Assembly (NCBI GenBank): GCA_013694835.1
Contig: JACDBP010000183.1
Location: forward strand, 1 to 5,189
Reading direction: 5' to 3'
Length of the DNA stretch: 5,189 nt
DNA from: Chloroflexota bacterium
Lineage (GTDB): Bacteria; Chloroflexota; Limnocylindria; Limnocylindrales; CSP1-4
The notes beneath the pieces were generated by a model, which saw only the letters and a program-made list of their open reading frames with translations, was not told the DNA's origin and ran no database searches. Shown here one piece after another: positions 1 to 4,731 of this stretch (its first letter is position 1; each line of letters begins with the position of its first letter). Made by a program: the position numbers and the translations under genes.

Positions 1-12
1 ATCCCGCTTCTT

Positions 13-774
13 GTGTCGGCACGACGTGCCAACATGCCCTGGGTGAGCGATCCGAAGTTCGCCGACCTCGCGCTCCTGCACACGCTCCGCGGGCTGGAGG
101 TGCCGCCCATCGCGCGAGCGCTCGCCGGTGGCCGAGAGCCGGAGCTGGTCTGGCGGAACGACCTTGACGGCCTCACCTTTCGCATCGACGACGCGTACCT
201 CAAGTGGAACCCACGATCCACCGGTATCGACCTCGAGCGCGAGCGCGTGCGGCTGGAGTGGATATCGACGAGGCATCCGGCGCCACACGTGGTCGACCAT
301 GGGATCGAGGGCGACGCGCAATGGCTGCTCACCCACGCGCTCCCCGGCGACTCGGCCGTCGGCGACGAGTGGCGAGCCCGTCGACCGGAGGCCATCCGCG
401 CTATCGCGACCGGACTGCGCGCGATCCACGCCATTCCCATCGACGGCTTCCCGGCCGATTGGGCCGTGCAGTCCTGGGTGGGTCGTCAGCCGCCGGCCAT
501 CGGTGTCCGCCCGGCCCTCGATGAGCCGGTGCTCGTCCATGGCGACGCCTGCGCCCCGAACACGCTCATCTCCGACCAAGGCGTATGGGTCGGTCATGTC
601 GACTTCGGCGACCTCGCCGTCGGTGATCGCTGGGCCGACCTCGCCATCGCCTCGCTCAGTCTCGACTGGAACTTCGGCGAGGGGCACCAGCTGGAACTCT
701 ACGATGCCTACGGCGTCGCCCCCGACGAGGCTCGGATCCGCTACTACCGTGCCCTGTGGGAGATCGAATCCTGA
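13..774 (+). CDS. Aminoglycoside phosphotransferase family (APH(3')-like) kinase
   Basis: The product is probably a small-molecule kinase that transfers phosphate from ATP to a hydroxyl group, as kanamycin kinases do; it should be cytoplasmic. The 253 residues are close to the usual APH(3') length of about 260-270. Visible landmarks are YLKW (K64, the expected ATP-contacting lysine), a following ERERVRLEW helix holding the partner glutamate, the ALPGDSA segment (109-115), the catalytic loop HGDACAPN (H176, D178, N183) and the metal-binding VDFGDLAVGDRWADLA (D197), which resembles the IDxGRxGxADRYxDLA stretch of known APH(3') enzymes. The start is uncertain: GTG at 13 is used here, ATG at 34 is an alternative, neither has a clear ribosome binding site, and the frame is open to the left edge, so the gene may begin outside the window. 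The family assignment is firm. The substrate is not: many environmental members do not phosphorylate clinical aminoglycosides. Confidence 0.88.
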   Translation: MSARRANMPWVSDPKFADLALLHTLRGLEVPPIARALAGGREPELVWRNDLDGLTFRIDDAYLKWNPRSTGIDLERERVRLEWISTRHPAPHVVDHGIEGDAQWLLTHALPGDSAVGDEWRARRPEAIRAIATGLRAIHAIPIDGFPADWAVQSWVGRQPPAIGVRPALDEPVLVHGDACAPNTLISDQGVWVGHVDFGDLAVGDRWADLAIASLSLDWNFGEGHQLELYDAYGVAPDEARIRYYRALWEIES

Positions 775-985
775 CTGCCGCGCGGTACTGACCAAACCGA
801 CGAGCATGCGGCCGCTCCTCGCGATTGGAACGCCCGACACTCCGCTCACCCACCGTGCCGCCTCCCGCGTGGGAACCGGCTTGCGCGGTGCCGCCGGCCA
901 CGTTGCCAGCTACGGCCCAAGCACTCCATGGACGCCGTGGCCGCCCACGGCAGGGTGAAACCCTTGCCTTGCTTTCGCCGATGAG
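775..985. other. Intergenic region without a recognisable gene
   Basis: This stretch of about 210 bases lies between the kinase stop codon and the disrupted gene that follows. Reading frames across it on both strands give arginine-, proline- and serine-rich translations typical of out-of-frame GC-rich DNA, with no recognisable motif. The only structure seen is the hairpin pair at 934-968, described separately. No T-rich terminator directly follows the kinase gene. Confidence 0.5.
934..968 (+). promoter_or_regulatory. Two overlapping, mutually exclusive hairpins
   Basis: GCCGTGG (934-940) pairs perfectly with CCACGGC (945-951) around a 4-base loop. A second hairpin pairs GGCAGGGT (949-956) with ACCCTTGCC (960-968), with one bulged T and a GAA loop. 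They share bases 949-951, so both cannot form fully at once. The second is followed by TTGCTTTCG, only mildly T-rich. It could be a weak terminator of the kinase gene or a leader element of the gene fragment starting near 986. I do not recognise a known riboswitch core. Confidence 0.3.
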
Positions 986-1452
986 GTGGCGACAACCGAG
1001 GCGCGCATCGGATCGCGGCCGATCACGCCGCGGTCCCGGTCGGGCGCCACTCGGCTGACGGCGATCGGTCTCGCGGTAGTGCTCGCGGTCGCGGGGGCTT
1101 GCATTCCAGTCGCTGGGACTCGGGCCGCGCACGGATACCACTGCCACTGCCCTGCCAGGCGGGATCGCCGGACGTCAGGACCTGCCCAGCGGCATGCCCG
1201 CGGCATTCGGCAACCACGACGCCGATGAGGTCTTGCTCAACGTCGGTAAACGGGCAGCCATCGTCGCTGTCGGGCCGTATCGCGCAGCGTGCGTCCACGC
1301 CGACCCCATCTCCGACAGCGGGCTGCGACCCTACCACCTGTATTGACCAGCCACGATCTCCGGCCAGCCAGATACTGGTCCCTCCGCTCGCCGCCGTGGC
1401 AGTCCTCGGCGCGATGCTCGCTTTCGCGCGCAGGCGGCGAACCCGAACGTAA
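986..1452 (+). pseudogene. Frameshifted gene for a secreted or membrane-anchored protein
   Basis: Three consecutive stretches in three frames look like one protein. From GTG 986, a basic N-terminus leads into a hydrophobic core (ATRLTAIGLAVVLAVAG), a typical signal peptide. From about 1098 the next frame, which has its own TAG stop at 1077 and no early start codon, reads about 80 protein-like residues including DTTATALPGG, NHDADEVLLNVGKRAAIVAV and SGLRPYHLY, ending at TGA 1344-1346. The third frame then gives a hydrophobic anchor, ILVPPLAAVAVLGAMLAFA, followed by RRRRTRT and TAA at 1450. Removing one G from the run at 1093-1097 joins the first two parts. Removing one base near 1344 would join the last two (Y-DQPRSPASQ). 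The result would be a protein of about 155 residues with a signal peptide and a C-terminal anchor. I recognise no family. Sequencing error in the G run is an alternative to true decay. The start lacks a clear ribosome binding site. Confidence 0.42.
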
Positions 1453-1461
1453 CTTCACAAC

Positions 1462-1479
1462 GACGGCCGCCCTGCCGTC
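1462..1479. terminator. Intergenic hairpin between convergent genes, possible weak terminator
   Basis: GACGGC (1462-1467) pairs perfectly with GCCGTC (1474-1479) across a 6-base loop. It sits between the end of the disrupted + gene (1452) and the stop of the minus gene (1523), where a shared terminator would be expected. Neither flank has a good T run; the minus-strand side reads GTTGTGAAGTT. The terminator call is therefore weak, and chance is possible in DNA of this composition. Confidence 0.3.
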
Positions 1480-1522
1480 AACGCTGGTCCTTCTGTCCCG
1501 CTCACCGGCAATCCGACCGTGC

Positions 1523-2239
1523 TCAGGGCGCGTACGTGATGCGGAGCAGGATCTCCGTGGCGCGGTCGTCGCCGAGACGGAAGCGCAGCTCGTTCAGGCC
1601 CTGTGACAGCCCGACGCGCATGGTCCAGCGGCCGCCCGGACGGGCCGTGACGTGGTCATCGAACCAGAGGGGCACGTCACGGGTGATCGTAGAGCCGGGT
1701 GGCGCGGCGCCGGCGATGTCGATCGTCTGCTGACGTACGGTCACCTCGCGGTCGATCGAATCGATGGTGAATGCCGTCGTCGGTGGGGCTGTCGGGATCG
1801 GCCCCCCGGTCGAGCTGGGCTCCTCGCTTGGCGTCGGCTCCTCGCTCGGCGTGGGCTCCTCCGTCGGCGTAGGTTCCTCCGTCGGCGTGGGCTCCTCGCT
1901 CGGCGTCGGCTCCTGGGTGGCCGCTGGGGATGTCGACGCGCGAGCGCTCCCCGATGCGGCGGCTGAGGCACCCGTCAGCGGGGTCGCCGTCCCGATGGCC
2001 GGACTCCCCCCGACATTCGAGGCGCCGGATGCCGAGGTTCCGGGAACAAGCCCACCGACGATCCCGCCGCGCGGCGCCAGAAGCCAGACCGCCCCCAGCG
2101 CTACTGCCACGACGAGGACGCTGACAGCGATCCACTCGAATGTGGATGGAGTGCGCCCCTCGACGCGCCGGTAGTGCCGCGGGGTCCCCGGTACGACGCC
2201 CGTCCGGCGGCCGCCCGGGCCCGAGTCATTCCGAGCCAT
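1523..2239 (-). CDS. Single-pass membrane protein with PTP(S/T)EE repeat linker and extracytoplasmic beta domain
   Basis: The 238-residue product has an arginine-rich N-terminus (1-34), one membrane segment (about 35-55, WIAVSVLVVAVALGAVWLLA), a Gly/Ala/Ser/Thr-rich stretch (56-108), five copies of EPTP(S/T)E (about 110-139), and a C-terminal domain of about 80 residues (155-236). That domain has alternating hydrophobic strands and a GGRWTMRVGLSQGLNELRF stretch, like the Ig-like or glucodextranase-B-type modules of bacterial surface proteins. The positive-inside rule places the N-terminus in the cytoplasm and the repeat linker and beta domain outside. A role in the cell envelope, for example binding a polymer or partner protein, is inference. 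The ATG at 2239 has no ribosome binding site, but a TATGCT box ends 8 bases upstream, suggesting a leaderless transcript. It stands alone, convergent with the disrupted gene on its downstream side. Confidence 0.85.
   Translation of the reverse strand: MARNDSGPGGRRTGVVPGTPRHYRRVEGRTPSTFEWIAVSVLVVAVALGAVWLLAPRGGIVGGLVPGTSASGASNVGGSPAIGTATPLTGASAAASGSARASTSPAATQEPTPSEEPTPTEEPTPTEEPTPSEEPTPSEEPSSTGGPIPTAPPTTAFTIDSIDREVTVRQQTIDIAGAAPPGSTITRDVPLWFDDHVTARPGGRWTMRVGLSQGLNELRFRLGDDRATEILLRITYAP
1818..1913 (-). repeat. 18-bp tandem repeat coding for EPTP(S/T)E
   Basis: GGCTCCTC or a close variant recurs at exactly 18-base spacing at 1818, 1836, 1854, 1872, 1890 and 1908 on the + strand: five full units and a partial sixth. 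On the coding (minus) strand each unit reads Glu-Glu-Pro-Thr-Pro-Ser/Thr. Units differ by only a few bases (for example ggttcc at 1872, and cgctcggc versus cgtcggcg), so the array probably grew by slippage or unequal exchange. Because 18 is a multiple of three, unit gain or loss would keep the frame and only change linker length. Confidence 0.9.
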
Positions 2240-2247
2240 GTGCCGGC

Positions 2248-2253
2248 AGCATA
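2248..2253 (-). promoter_or_regulatory. Candidate -10 box (TATGCT) of the repeat-linker membrane protein gene
   Basis: On the minus strand TATGCT is followed by 8 bases and then the ATG at 2239. Transcription starting about 7 bases after the box would begin at or next to the start codon, giving a leaderless mRNA and explaining the missing ribosome binding site. No convincing -35 box is visible upstream. Confidence 0.45.
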
Positions 2254-2410
2254 GCGGCGGGTGATGAGGAACTCCGAATCGGGCAGTCCACGCATCGGAC
2301 CACGGTCAGATGCGGTGCGCATCGGTCTGCAACGGCTGCGAGATGAATGCAACGCTCAGTCTCACGACAGCGCCCGGCACGGCAACCGGGCCCGACACAC
2401 TGGGTCAGGC

Positions 2411-2425
2411 AGCGAAGTGTTCGCT
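2411..2425. promoter_or_regulatory. Perfect palindrome AGCGAA-GTG-TTCGCT upstream of the small TTG-start gene
   Basis: AGCGAA (2411-2416) and TTCGCT (2420-2425) are perfect reverse complements around GTG. The site lies 38 bases before the proposed TTG start at 2464, where an operator could act. It resembles but does not match the actinobacterial LexA (SOS) box, which needs GAAC and GTTC half-sites with a 4-base centre. The rest of 2254-2463 shows no gene on either strand. Confidence 0.3.
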
Positions 2426-2463
2426 CCTGGGCGACCCCCCCGCGACGGCAAACGAGGTTGGAT

Positions 2464-2832
2464 TTGCGAGTTCTCGCCGCGAAGTTCGCGGATCGAGATG
2501 CAGCCGTGCGCGCATTACAGCAGCTTCGCGCGGCTTACGACCTTGGCCCGAACGACGCCCAGACAGCGCCACTCGGTGCGGCGGATGACCCCGACGGTCT
2601 GACACTGCTGGCCGGGCGTTTCTACGACACGCGAGTCAGCGATATCCGCGATTCGATCGAGGGAAACGGGGGCGAGATCGTCGTCGACGTCGACGAAGGC
2701 TGGACGCTGCCGCGTCGCGGGCCGGTCAAGATGGGGCAGGGCTCTCAGCGAGGCTCGGAGGAGCGTCGCCGCGCCCCCCGAACCGGCGGCGGGACCCAGA
2801 GCGCGAGCGCGGCACCCCACCGCAGCTTGTGA
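2464..2832 (+). CDS. Small protein with two similar halves, function unknown
   Basis: The proposed start is TTG at 2464, chosen because GAGG lies 6 bases upstream and the protein-like sequence begins here; upstream codons in this frame look non-coding. The 122-residue product starts MRVLAAKFADRDAAVRALQQ. Residues 2-85 look like a compact alpha/beta domain with two similar halves: VLAAKFADRDAAVRAL and, after an Asp/Pro-rich linker, LLAGRFYDTRVSDIRDSI, the second ending in GGEIVVDVDEGW. This recalls small proteins with ferredoxin-like strand-helix repeats, such as the general-stress YflT/DUF1269 type, but I cannot name the family. No membrane segment or signal peptide is present, so it is probably cytoplasmic. 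The last 37 residues (86-122) are Arg/Gly/Ser-rich and look unlike the domain; they may be a disordered tail or the result of a frameshift near 2715. It ends just before a hairpin terminator shared with the convergent gene. Confidence 0.6.
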   Translation: MRVLAAKFADRDAAVRALQQLRAAYDLGPNDAQTAPLGAADDPDGLTLLAGRFYDTRVSDIRDSIEGNGGEIVVDVDEGWTLPRRGPVKMGQGSQRGSEERRRAPRTGGGTQSASAAPHRSL

Positions 2833-2870
2833 CGATCGCCGCGGCGCGCGGCATCCACCAGGCAGCAAGA

Positions 2871-2897
2871 GAAGAGGCGCCTCGCGGGCGCCCCTTC
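2871..2897. terminator. Probable bidirectional intrinsic terminator between convergent genes
   Basis: GGCGCC (2876-2881) pairs with GGCGCC (2887-2892) around TCGCG. Past one A-C mismatch the stem continues as GAAG (2871-2874) with CTTC (2894-2897). The + side is followed by TGTGCCGTCTTCTTG; the minus side ends in CTCTTCTCTTGCTG. Both are T-rich for this genome. It lies about 39 bases after each of the two convergent stop codons (2832 on +, 2937 on -), where a shared terminator is expected. Confidence 0.65.
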
Positions 2898-2936
2898 TGT
2901 GCCGTCTTCTTGTAGGTCAGGCGATTCGGACGTGCC

Positions 2937-3548
2937 CTAGGCGCCCGCTCCCTCCTCGCCGTCACCGACCTTGTCGGGCGGGATCGCGATGATCCGTTTC
3001 GCCACCCAGCTGTCACCATCTCGGCGAGACAGGACGAGCACCTCGGCCCCTGTTTTCACATCCGACAGCTCGCCCTTCTTGCGGGCGATGCGGACCTTGG
3101 TGGCCTCGGTCGTCGTAAAGGTGATCGTCTGCCCGTCAGCTCGGTGGACGGCGATGCTTCCACCGCCCATGGTGGTGACGGTGCCGTGGTCGACCGCGGT
3201 GGTGACGATCCCGTCATCAGGGTGGTTCATGGTCTTTTCGGCGTGCACGAGCCGCTCCAGCCGCTCGCCTCGCCCGACGCGCGTCATGTGACCGCGCTTG
3301 CCGCCACGACGGTGCTCGGCGGACGGTTCGCCGGGGGCATCCGGCTCGAGTGCGAGCGCCTCCAACGCCACCATGTCGAAATCGTCATCCCGCGCGGCAT
3401 CGCGTGGAGCCGTGCTGTCCATCTGGGTAGCCGGCGTCACCGGGCCTGCCTGATCTCGAGCCGTTGCCGACGCCACGCCGATGCCCGCCACAGCGAGCGA
3501 GAGAGCCAGGACGCCGATCATGGCGAACCGCTTGCCCGAAGATGCCAT
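2937..3548 (-). CDS. Secreted DUF5666-like protein
   Basis: The start at 3548 is supported by AGGAG 7 bases upstream; the open frame continues far upstream to 4616, but that part is the antisense shadow of the hydrolase gene. The 203-residue product has a signal peptide (KR, hydrophobic core 9-26, cleavage motifs ASA at 26-28 or ATA at 28-30), an acidic, probably disordered region (45-75), a basic segment (79-104) and a C-terminal beta-rich domain (about 112-190). That domain carries the pattern DHGTVTTMGGGSIAVHRADG, TITFTTTEATKVR, GELSDVKTGAEVLVLSRRDG and WVAKRIIAI. Strand-turn-strand repeats of this kind, with an LSDVKxG step, are typical of DUF5666 and related OB-like secreted domains. It should act outside the cytoplasmic membrane. 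Its biochemical role is unknown. It has no cysteine, so it is not a lipoprotein. It is divergent from the hydrolase gene, and a triple direct repeat lies 100-140 bases upstream. Confidence 0.85.
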   Translation of the reverse strand: MASSGKRFAMIGVLALSLAVAGIGVASATARDQAGPVTPATQMDSTAPRDAARDDDFDMVALEALALEPDAPGEPSAEHRRGGKRGHMTRVGRGERLERLVHAEKTMNHPDDGIVTTAVDHGTVTTMGGGSIAVHRADGQTITFTTTEATKVRIARKKGELSDVKTGAEVLVLSRRDGDSWVAKRIIAIPPDKVGDGEEGAGA

Positions 3549-3555
3549 CAAGTGA

Positions 3556-3560
3556 CTCCT
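3556..3560 (-). promoter_or_regulatory. Ribosome binding site fixing the DUF5666-like start
   Basis: On the minus strand the sequence is AGGAG, 7 bases, then ATG at 3548. This strong Shine-Dalgarno match, with a signal peptide directly after the ATG, selects this start over the in-frame ATG 23 codons upstream. Confidence 0.75.
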
Positions 3561-3583
3561 GTTCCATGTGATCCATCTCGCCG

Positions 3584-3598
3584 CTGTCGTGCAGACAG
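3584..3598. promoter_or_regulatory. Inverted repeat CTGTC-GTGCA-GACAG in the DUF5666-like leader
   Basis: CTGTC (3584-3588) and GACAG (3594-3598) are perfect reverse complements separated by 5 bases, 36 bases upstream of the minus-strand start at 3548. It may be a small leader hairpin or an operator half-site pair. The arms are short, so chance is quite possible. Confidence 0.25.
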
Positions 3599-3650
3599 GG
3601 TTCGGCCGCTGCACCATGACCCGGCCCCGTTCGAGCGAGTGCCACGCGTC

Positions 3651-3685
3651 GTAAGCGGCGCGTAAAGCGGCATGTAAGGCGACAT
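3651..3685. repeat. Triple direct repeat, candidate response-regulator operator
   Basis: Three tandem units, GTAAGCGGCGC, GTAAAGCGGCAT and GTAAGGCGACAT, begin at 3651, 3662 and 3674, spaced 11 and 12 bases. Direct repeats at about one helical turn are the usual binding mode of OmpR/PhoB-type response regulators and relatives (PhoP, MtrA), which bind head-to-tail on one face of the DNA. For the hydrolase promoter the array ends 27 bases before its -10 box, covering about -75 to -41, where an activator would replace a weak -35. It could equally control the divergent DUF5666-like gene. The regulator itself is not in this window. Confidence 0.5.
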
Positions 3686-3709
3686 CGATGGAGACCGGCC
3701 GACGGCCCA

Positions 3710-3718
3710 TGCTAGCCT
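3710..3718 (+). promoter_or_regulatory. Candidate extended -10 (TGCTAGCCT) of the hydrolase gene
   Basis: TGC followed by TAGCCT fits an extended -10 (TGn plus TAnnnT). The box ends 7 bases before the GTG at 3726, so the transcript would start at or beside the start codon and be leaderless, consistent with the missing ribosome binding site. The -35 position shows no TTGACA-like sequence; the direct repeats end just upstream of it. Confidence 0.45.
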
Positions 3719-3725
3719 CGCTGCC

Positions 3726-4571
3726 GTGGTCGACCCGGACATCGATGCTCCCTCCGTTCTCATTATCGGCGGCTTCCTGACCGGGCCGTTCAACTACTGG
3801 CCTCTGCGCCGTCGGCTCATCGAACGTGGGGCAGCGCGCGTCGATATCGCCCCCATCTGGCCGATGGACTGGCTGGCGGCGGGCTTCGTCGGTCTGGGCC
3901 CGCTGCTCACGCGCACCGGCCTCGCGGTCCGGAGGACATGGCGGGCCGGCGGGCGGCGCCCGATCATCGTGATCGGCCATTCCGCGGGCGGGTTGCTGGC
4001 TCGTCTTGCGACCTCCGAGGTGGCGTTCCAGGGGCGCCGCACCGCGGTGGCACCGTCGATCGGCGCGATCGTGACGCTCGGCACCCCGCACCGCCTCGGC
4101 GCCACCACCACCGCCTGGCCGGCGCACCCCGGCCATCGCGCCGCGGCATTCCTGGAGCGGCACGTGCCCGGCACCGCCTTCGCGCCCCAGACCGGGTACC
4201 TGACCATCGGCTCCAGCTTCGTGGCACCGACGCTGGACCGCGGACCGGCCATCCCGCCACTCGGGCAGCGCGCTGCGGGGCGCGTGCTCAGGGAGGCTCG
4301 CACTGCGCTGCTCGGCGCCTGGGATCGTCCCTCGCCCGGCGACGGCATCGTCCCGGAGCCTGCCGTCCATCTGCGCGGCGCCCGCCAGCTGAGTTTCGAC
4401 GATGTGTTGCACGGTCACATCGGCGGTCCGTGGTACGCGGACGACGCCATCGTCGACCGTTGGTGGCCCGTGGCTCTCGAAGTGTGGCGTGACGCCATCC
4501 GAGCGCGAGCTGGCGCTCCGCCCGACACCGAGGGCGTGGGGCCGTTTGCGCGAAACGATCCCAGCGGCTAG
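3726..4571 (+). CDS. Alpha/beta hydrolase, PGAP1/lipase-like serine esterase
   Basis: The 281-residue product is a serine hydrolase probably acting on an ester such as a lipid; the substrate is unknown. Seen in order: first strand VLIIGGF (11-17) with the oxyanion region, PIWPMDWL (43-50), the nucleophile elbow IGHSAGG (83-89, S86), the strand VTLGTPH (116-122) typical of lipase/PGAP1-type enzymes, SPGDGIVPEPAVHLRGA (D206 likely acid), and DDVLHGHIGGPWYADD (H229 the likelier catalytic histidine, H231 nearby). This order, with GDGI-P, AxHLxGA, VLH and WY, recalls a soluble esterase family found in cyanobacteria and plant chloroplasts, from memory. No signal peptide is seen, so it is probably cytoplasmic. 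The start is GTG at 3726 with no ribosome binding site but a -10 box 7 bases upstream. The stop codon lies inside the -10 box of the tRNA-fMet promoter. Confidence 0.88.
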   Translation: MVDPDIDAPSVLIIGGFLTGPFNYWPLRRRLIERGAARVDIAPIWPMDWLAAGFVGLGPLLTRTGLAVRRTWRAGGRRPIIVIGHSAGGLLARLATSEVAFQGRRTAVAPSIGAIVTLGTPHRLGATTTAWPAHPGHRAAAFLERHVPGTAFAPQTGYLTIGSSFVAPTLDRGPAIPPLGQRAAGRVLREARTALLGAWDRPSPGDGIVPEPAVHLRGARQLSFDDVLHGHIGGPWYADDAIVDRWWPVALEVWRDAIRARAGAPPDTEGVGPFARNDPSG

Positions 4572-4574
4572 ACT
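4546..4574 (+). promoter_or_regulatory. tRNA-fMet promoter overlapping the hydrolase 3' end
   Basis: TTGCGC (4546-4551), a 17-base spacer and TAGACT (4569-4574) form a plausible sigma-70-type promoter. The -10 box ends 7 bases before the first base of the tRNA (4582), so transcription would start at or next to the mature 5' end. The TAG of the -10 box is also the stop codon of the hydrolase gene. Confidence 0.55.
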
Positions 4575-4581
4575 TCCAGGT

Positions 4582-4656
4582 CGCGGGGTGGAGCAGCGGC
4601 AGCTCGTCGGGCTCATAACCCGAAGGTCAAGGGTTCGAATCCCTTCCCCGCAACCA
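4582..4656 (+). tRNA. Initiator tRNA-fMet (anticodon CAT)
   Basis: The sequence folds as a full cloverleaf: acceptor CGCGGGG (4582-4588) with CCCCGCA (4646-4652), D arm GAGC/GCTC, anticodon arm TCGGG-CTCATAA-CCCGA with CAT at 4614-4616, variable loop AGGTC and T arm AAGGG-TTCGAAT-CCCTT. Two initiator hallmarks are present: the unpaired C1-A72 at the acceptor end, which prevents use in elongation and allows formylation, and three G-C pairs in the anticodon stem for P-site binding. The 3' CCA (4654-4656) is encoded. The D loop is short (7 bases), so the whole is 75 nt rather than 77. It lies 10 bases after the hydrolase stop, has its own promoter and is followed by a terminator. Confidence 0.98.
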
Positions 4657-4676
4657 AACCTTCGAATACTGTCTTG

Positions 4677-4714
4677 AACGACCCCGCGGACCCGCCTCCC
4701 GGGGTCGTTTCCTT
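4677..4714 (+). terminator. Intrinsic terminator of tRNA-fMet
   Basis: AACGACCCCG (4677-4686) pairs perfectly over 10 bp with CGGGGTCGTT (4700-4709) around a 13-base loop, followed by TCCTTT. It begins 20 bases after the tRNA and ends just before the stop of the minus-strand VOC gene. Read from the minus strand the tail is CAAGACAG, so it is a poorer terminator for that gene. Confidence 0.8.
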
Positions 4715-4731
4715 TGGTGGTGGCGGCGGTC

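Noticed and set aside
128..958. + strand open frame overlapping the kinase gene
   Set aside because: Its Ser/Thr/Pro/Arg-rich translation is a frame shadow of the kinase, which carries clear catalytic motifs in the other frame.
775..985. Possible riboswitch (ydaO, GEMM, TPP, cobalamin cores considered)
   Set aside because: None of the conserved core sequences I know could be aligned; only generic hairpins are visible.
656..1147. Minus-strand open frame of about 160 codons across the 775-985 gap
   Set aside because: Arginine-rich, no motif, no ribosome binding site; it overlaps the kinase end and the signal-peptide segment.
1190..1230. GNHD tetrapeptide in the disrupted gene, as in calcineurin-like phosphoesterases
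   Set aside because: No other phosphoesterase motifs (DxH, GDxxD, GHxH) are nearby, so it is a chance match.
1818..1913. Tandem repeat considered as a CRISPR array
   Set aside because: Units are 18 bp, directly adjacent without spacers, and coding in frame.
1764..2174. + strand open frame opposite the repeat-linker gene, giving VGSSLGVGSS repeats
   Set aside because: It is the antisense reading of the 18-bp repeat; the minus frame has a membrane segment and a folded C-terminal domain.
2261..2602. + strand open frame overlapping the small TTG-start gene
   Set aside because: Shadow-like composition; the competing frame carries the coherent hydrophobic pattern and a ribosome binding site.
3549..4616. 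Long minus-strand open frame extending the DUF5666-like protein N-terminally by more than 350 residues
   Set aside because: It runs antisense through the hydrolase gene and the tRNA, its translation is low-complexity Arg/Pro/Ala-rich, and the strong AGGAG site and signal peptide at 3548 mark the true start.
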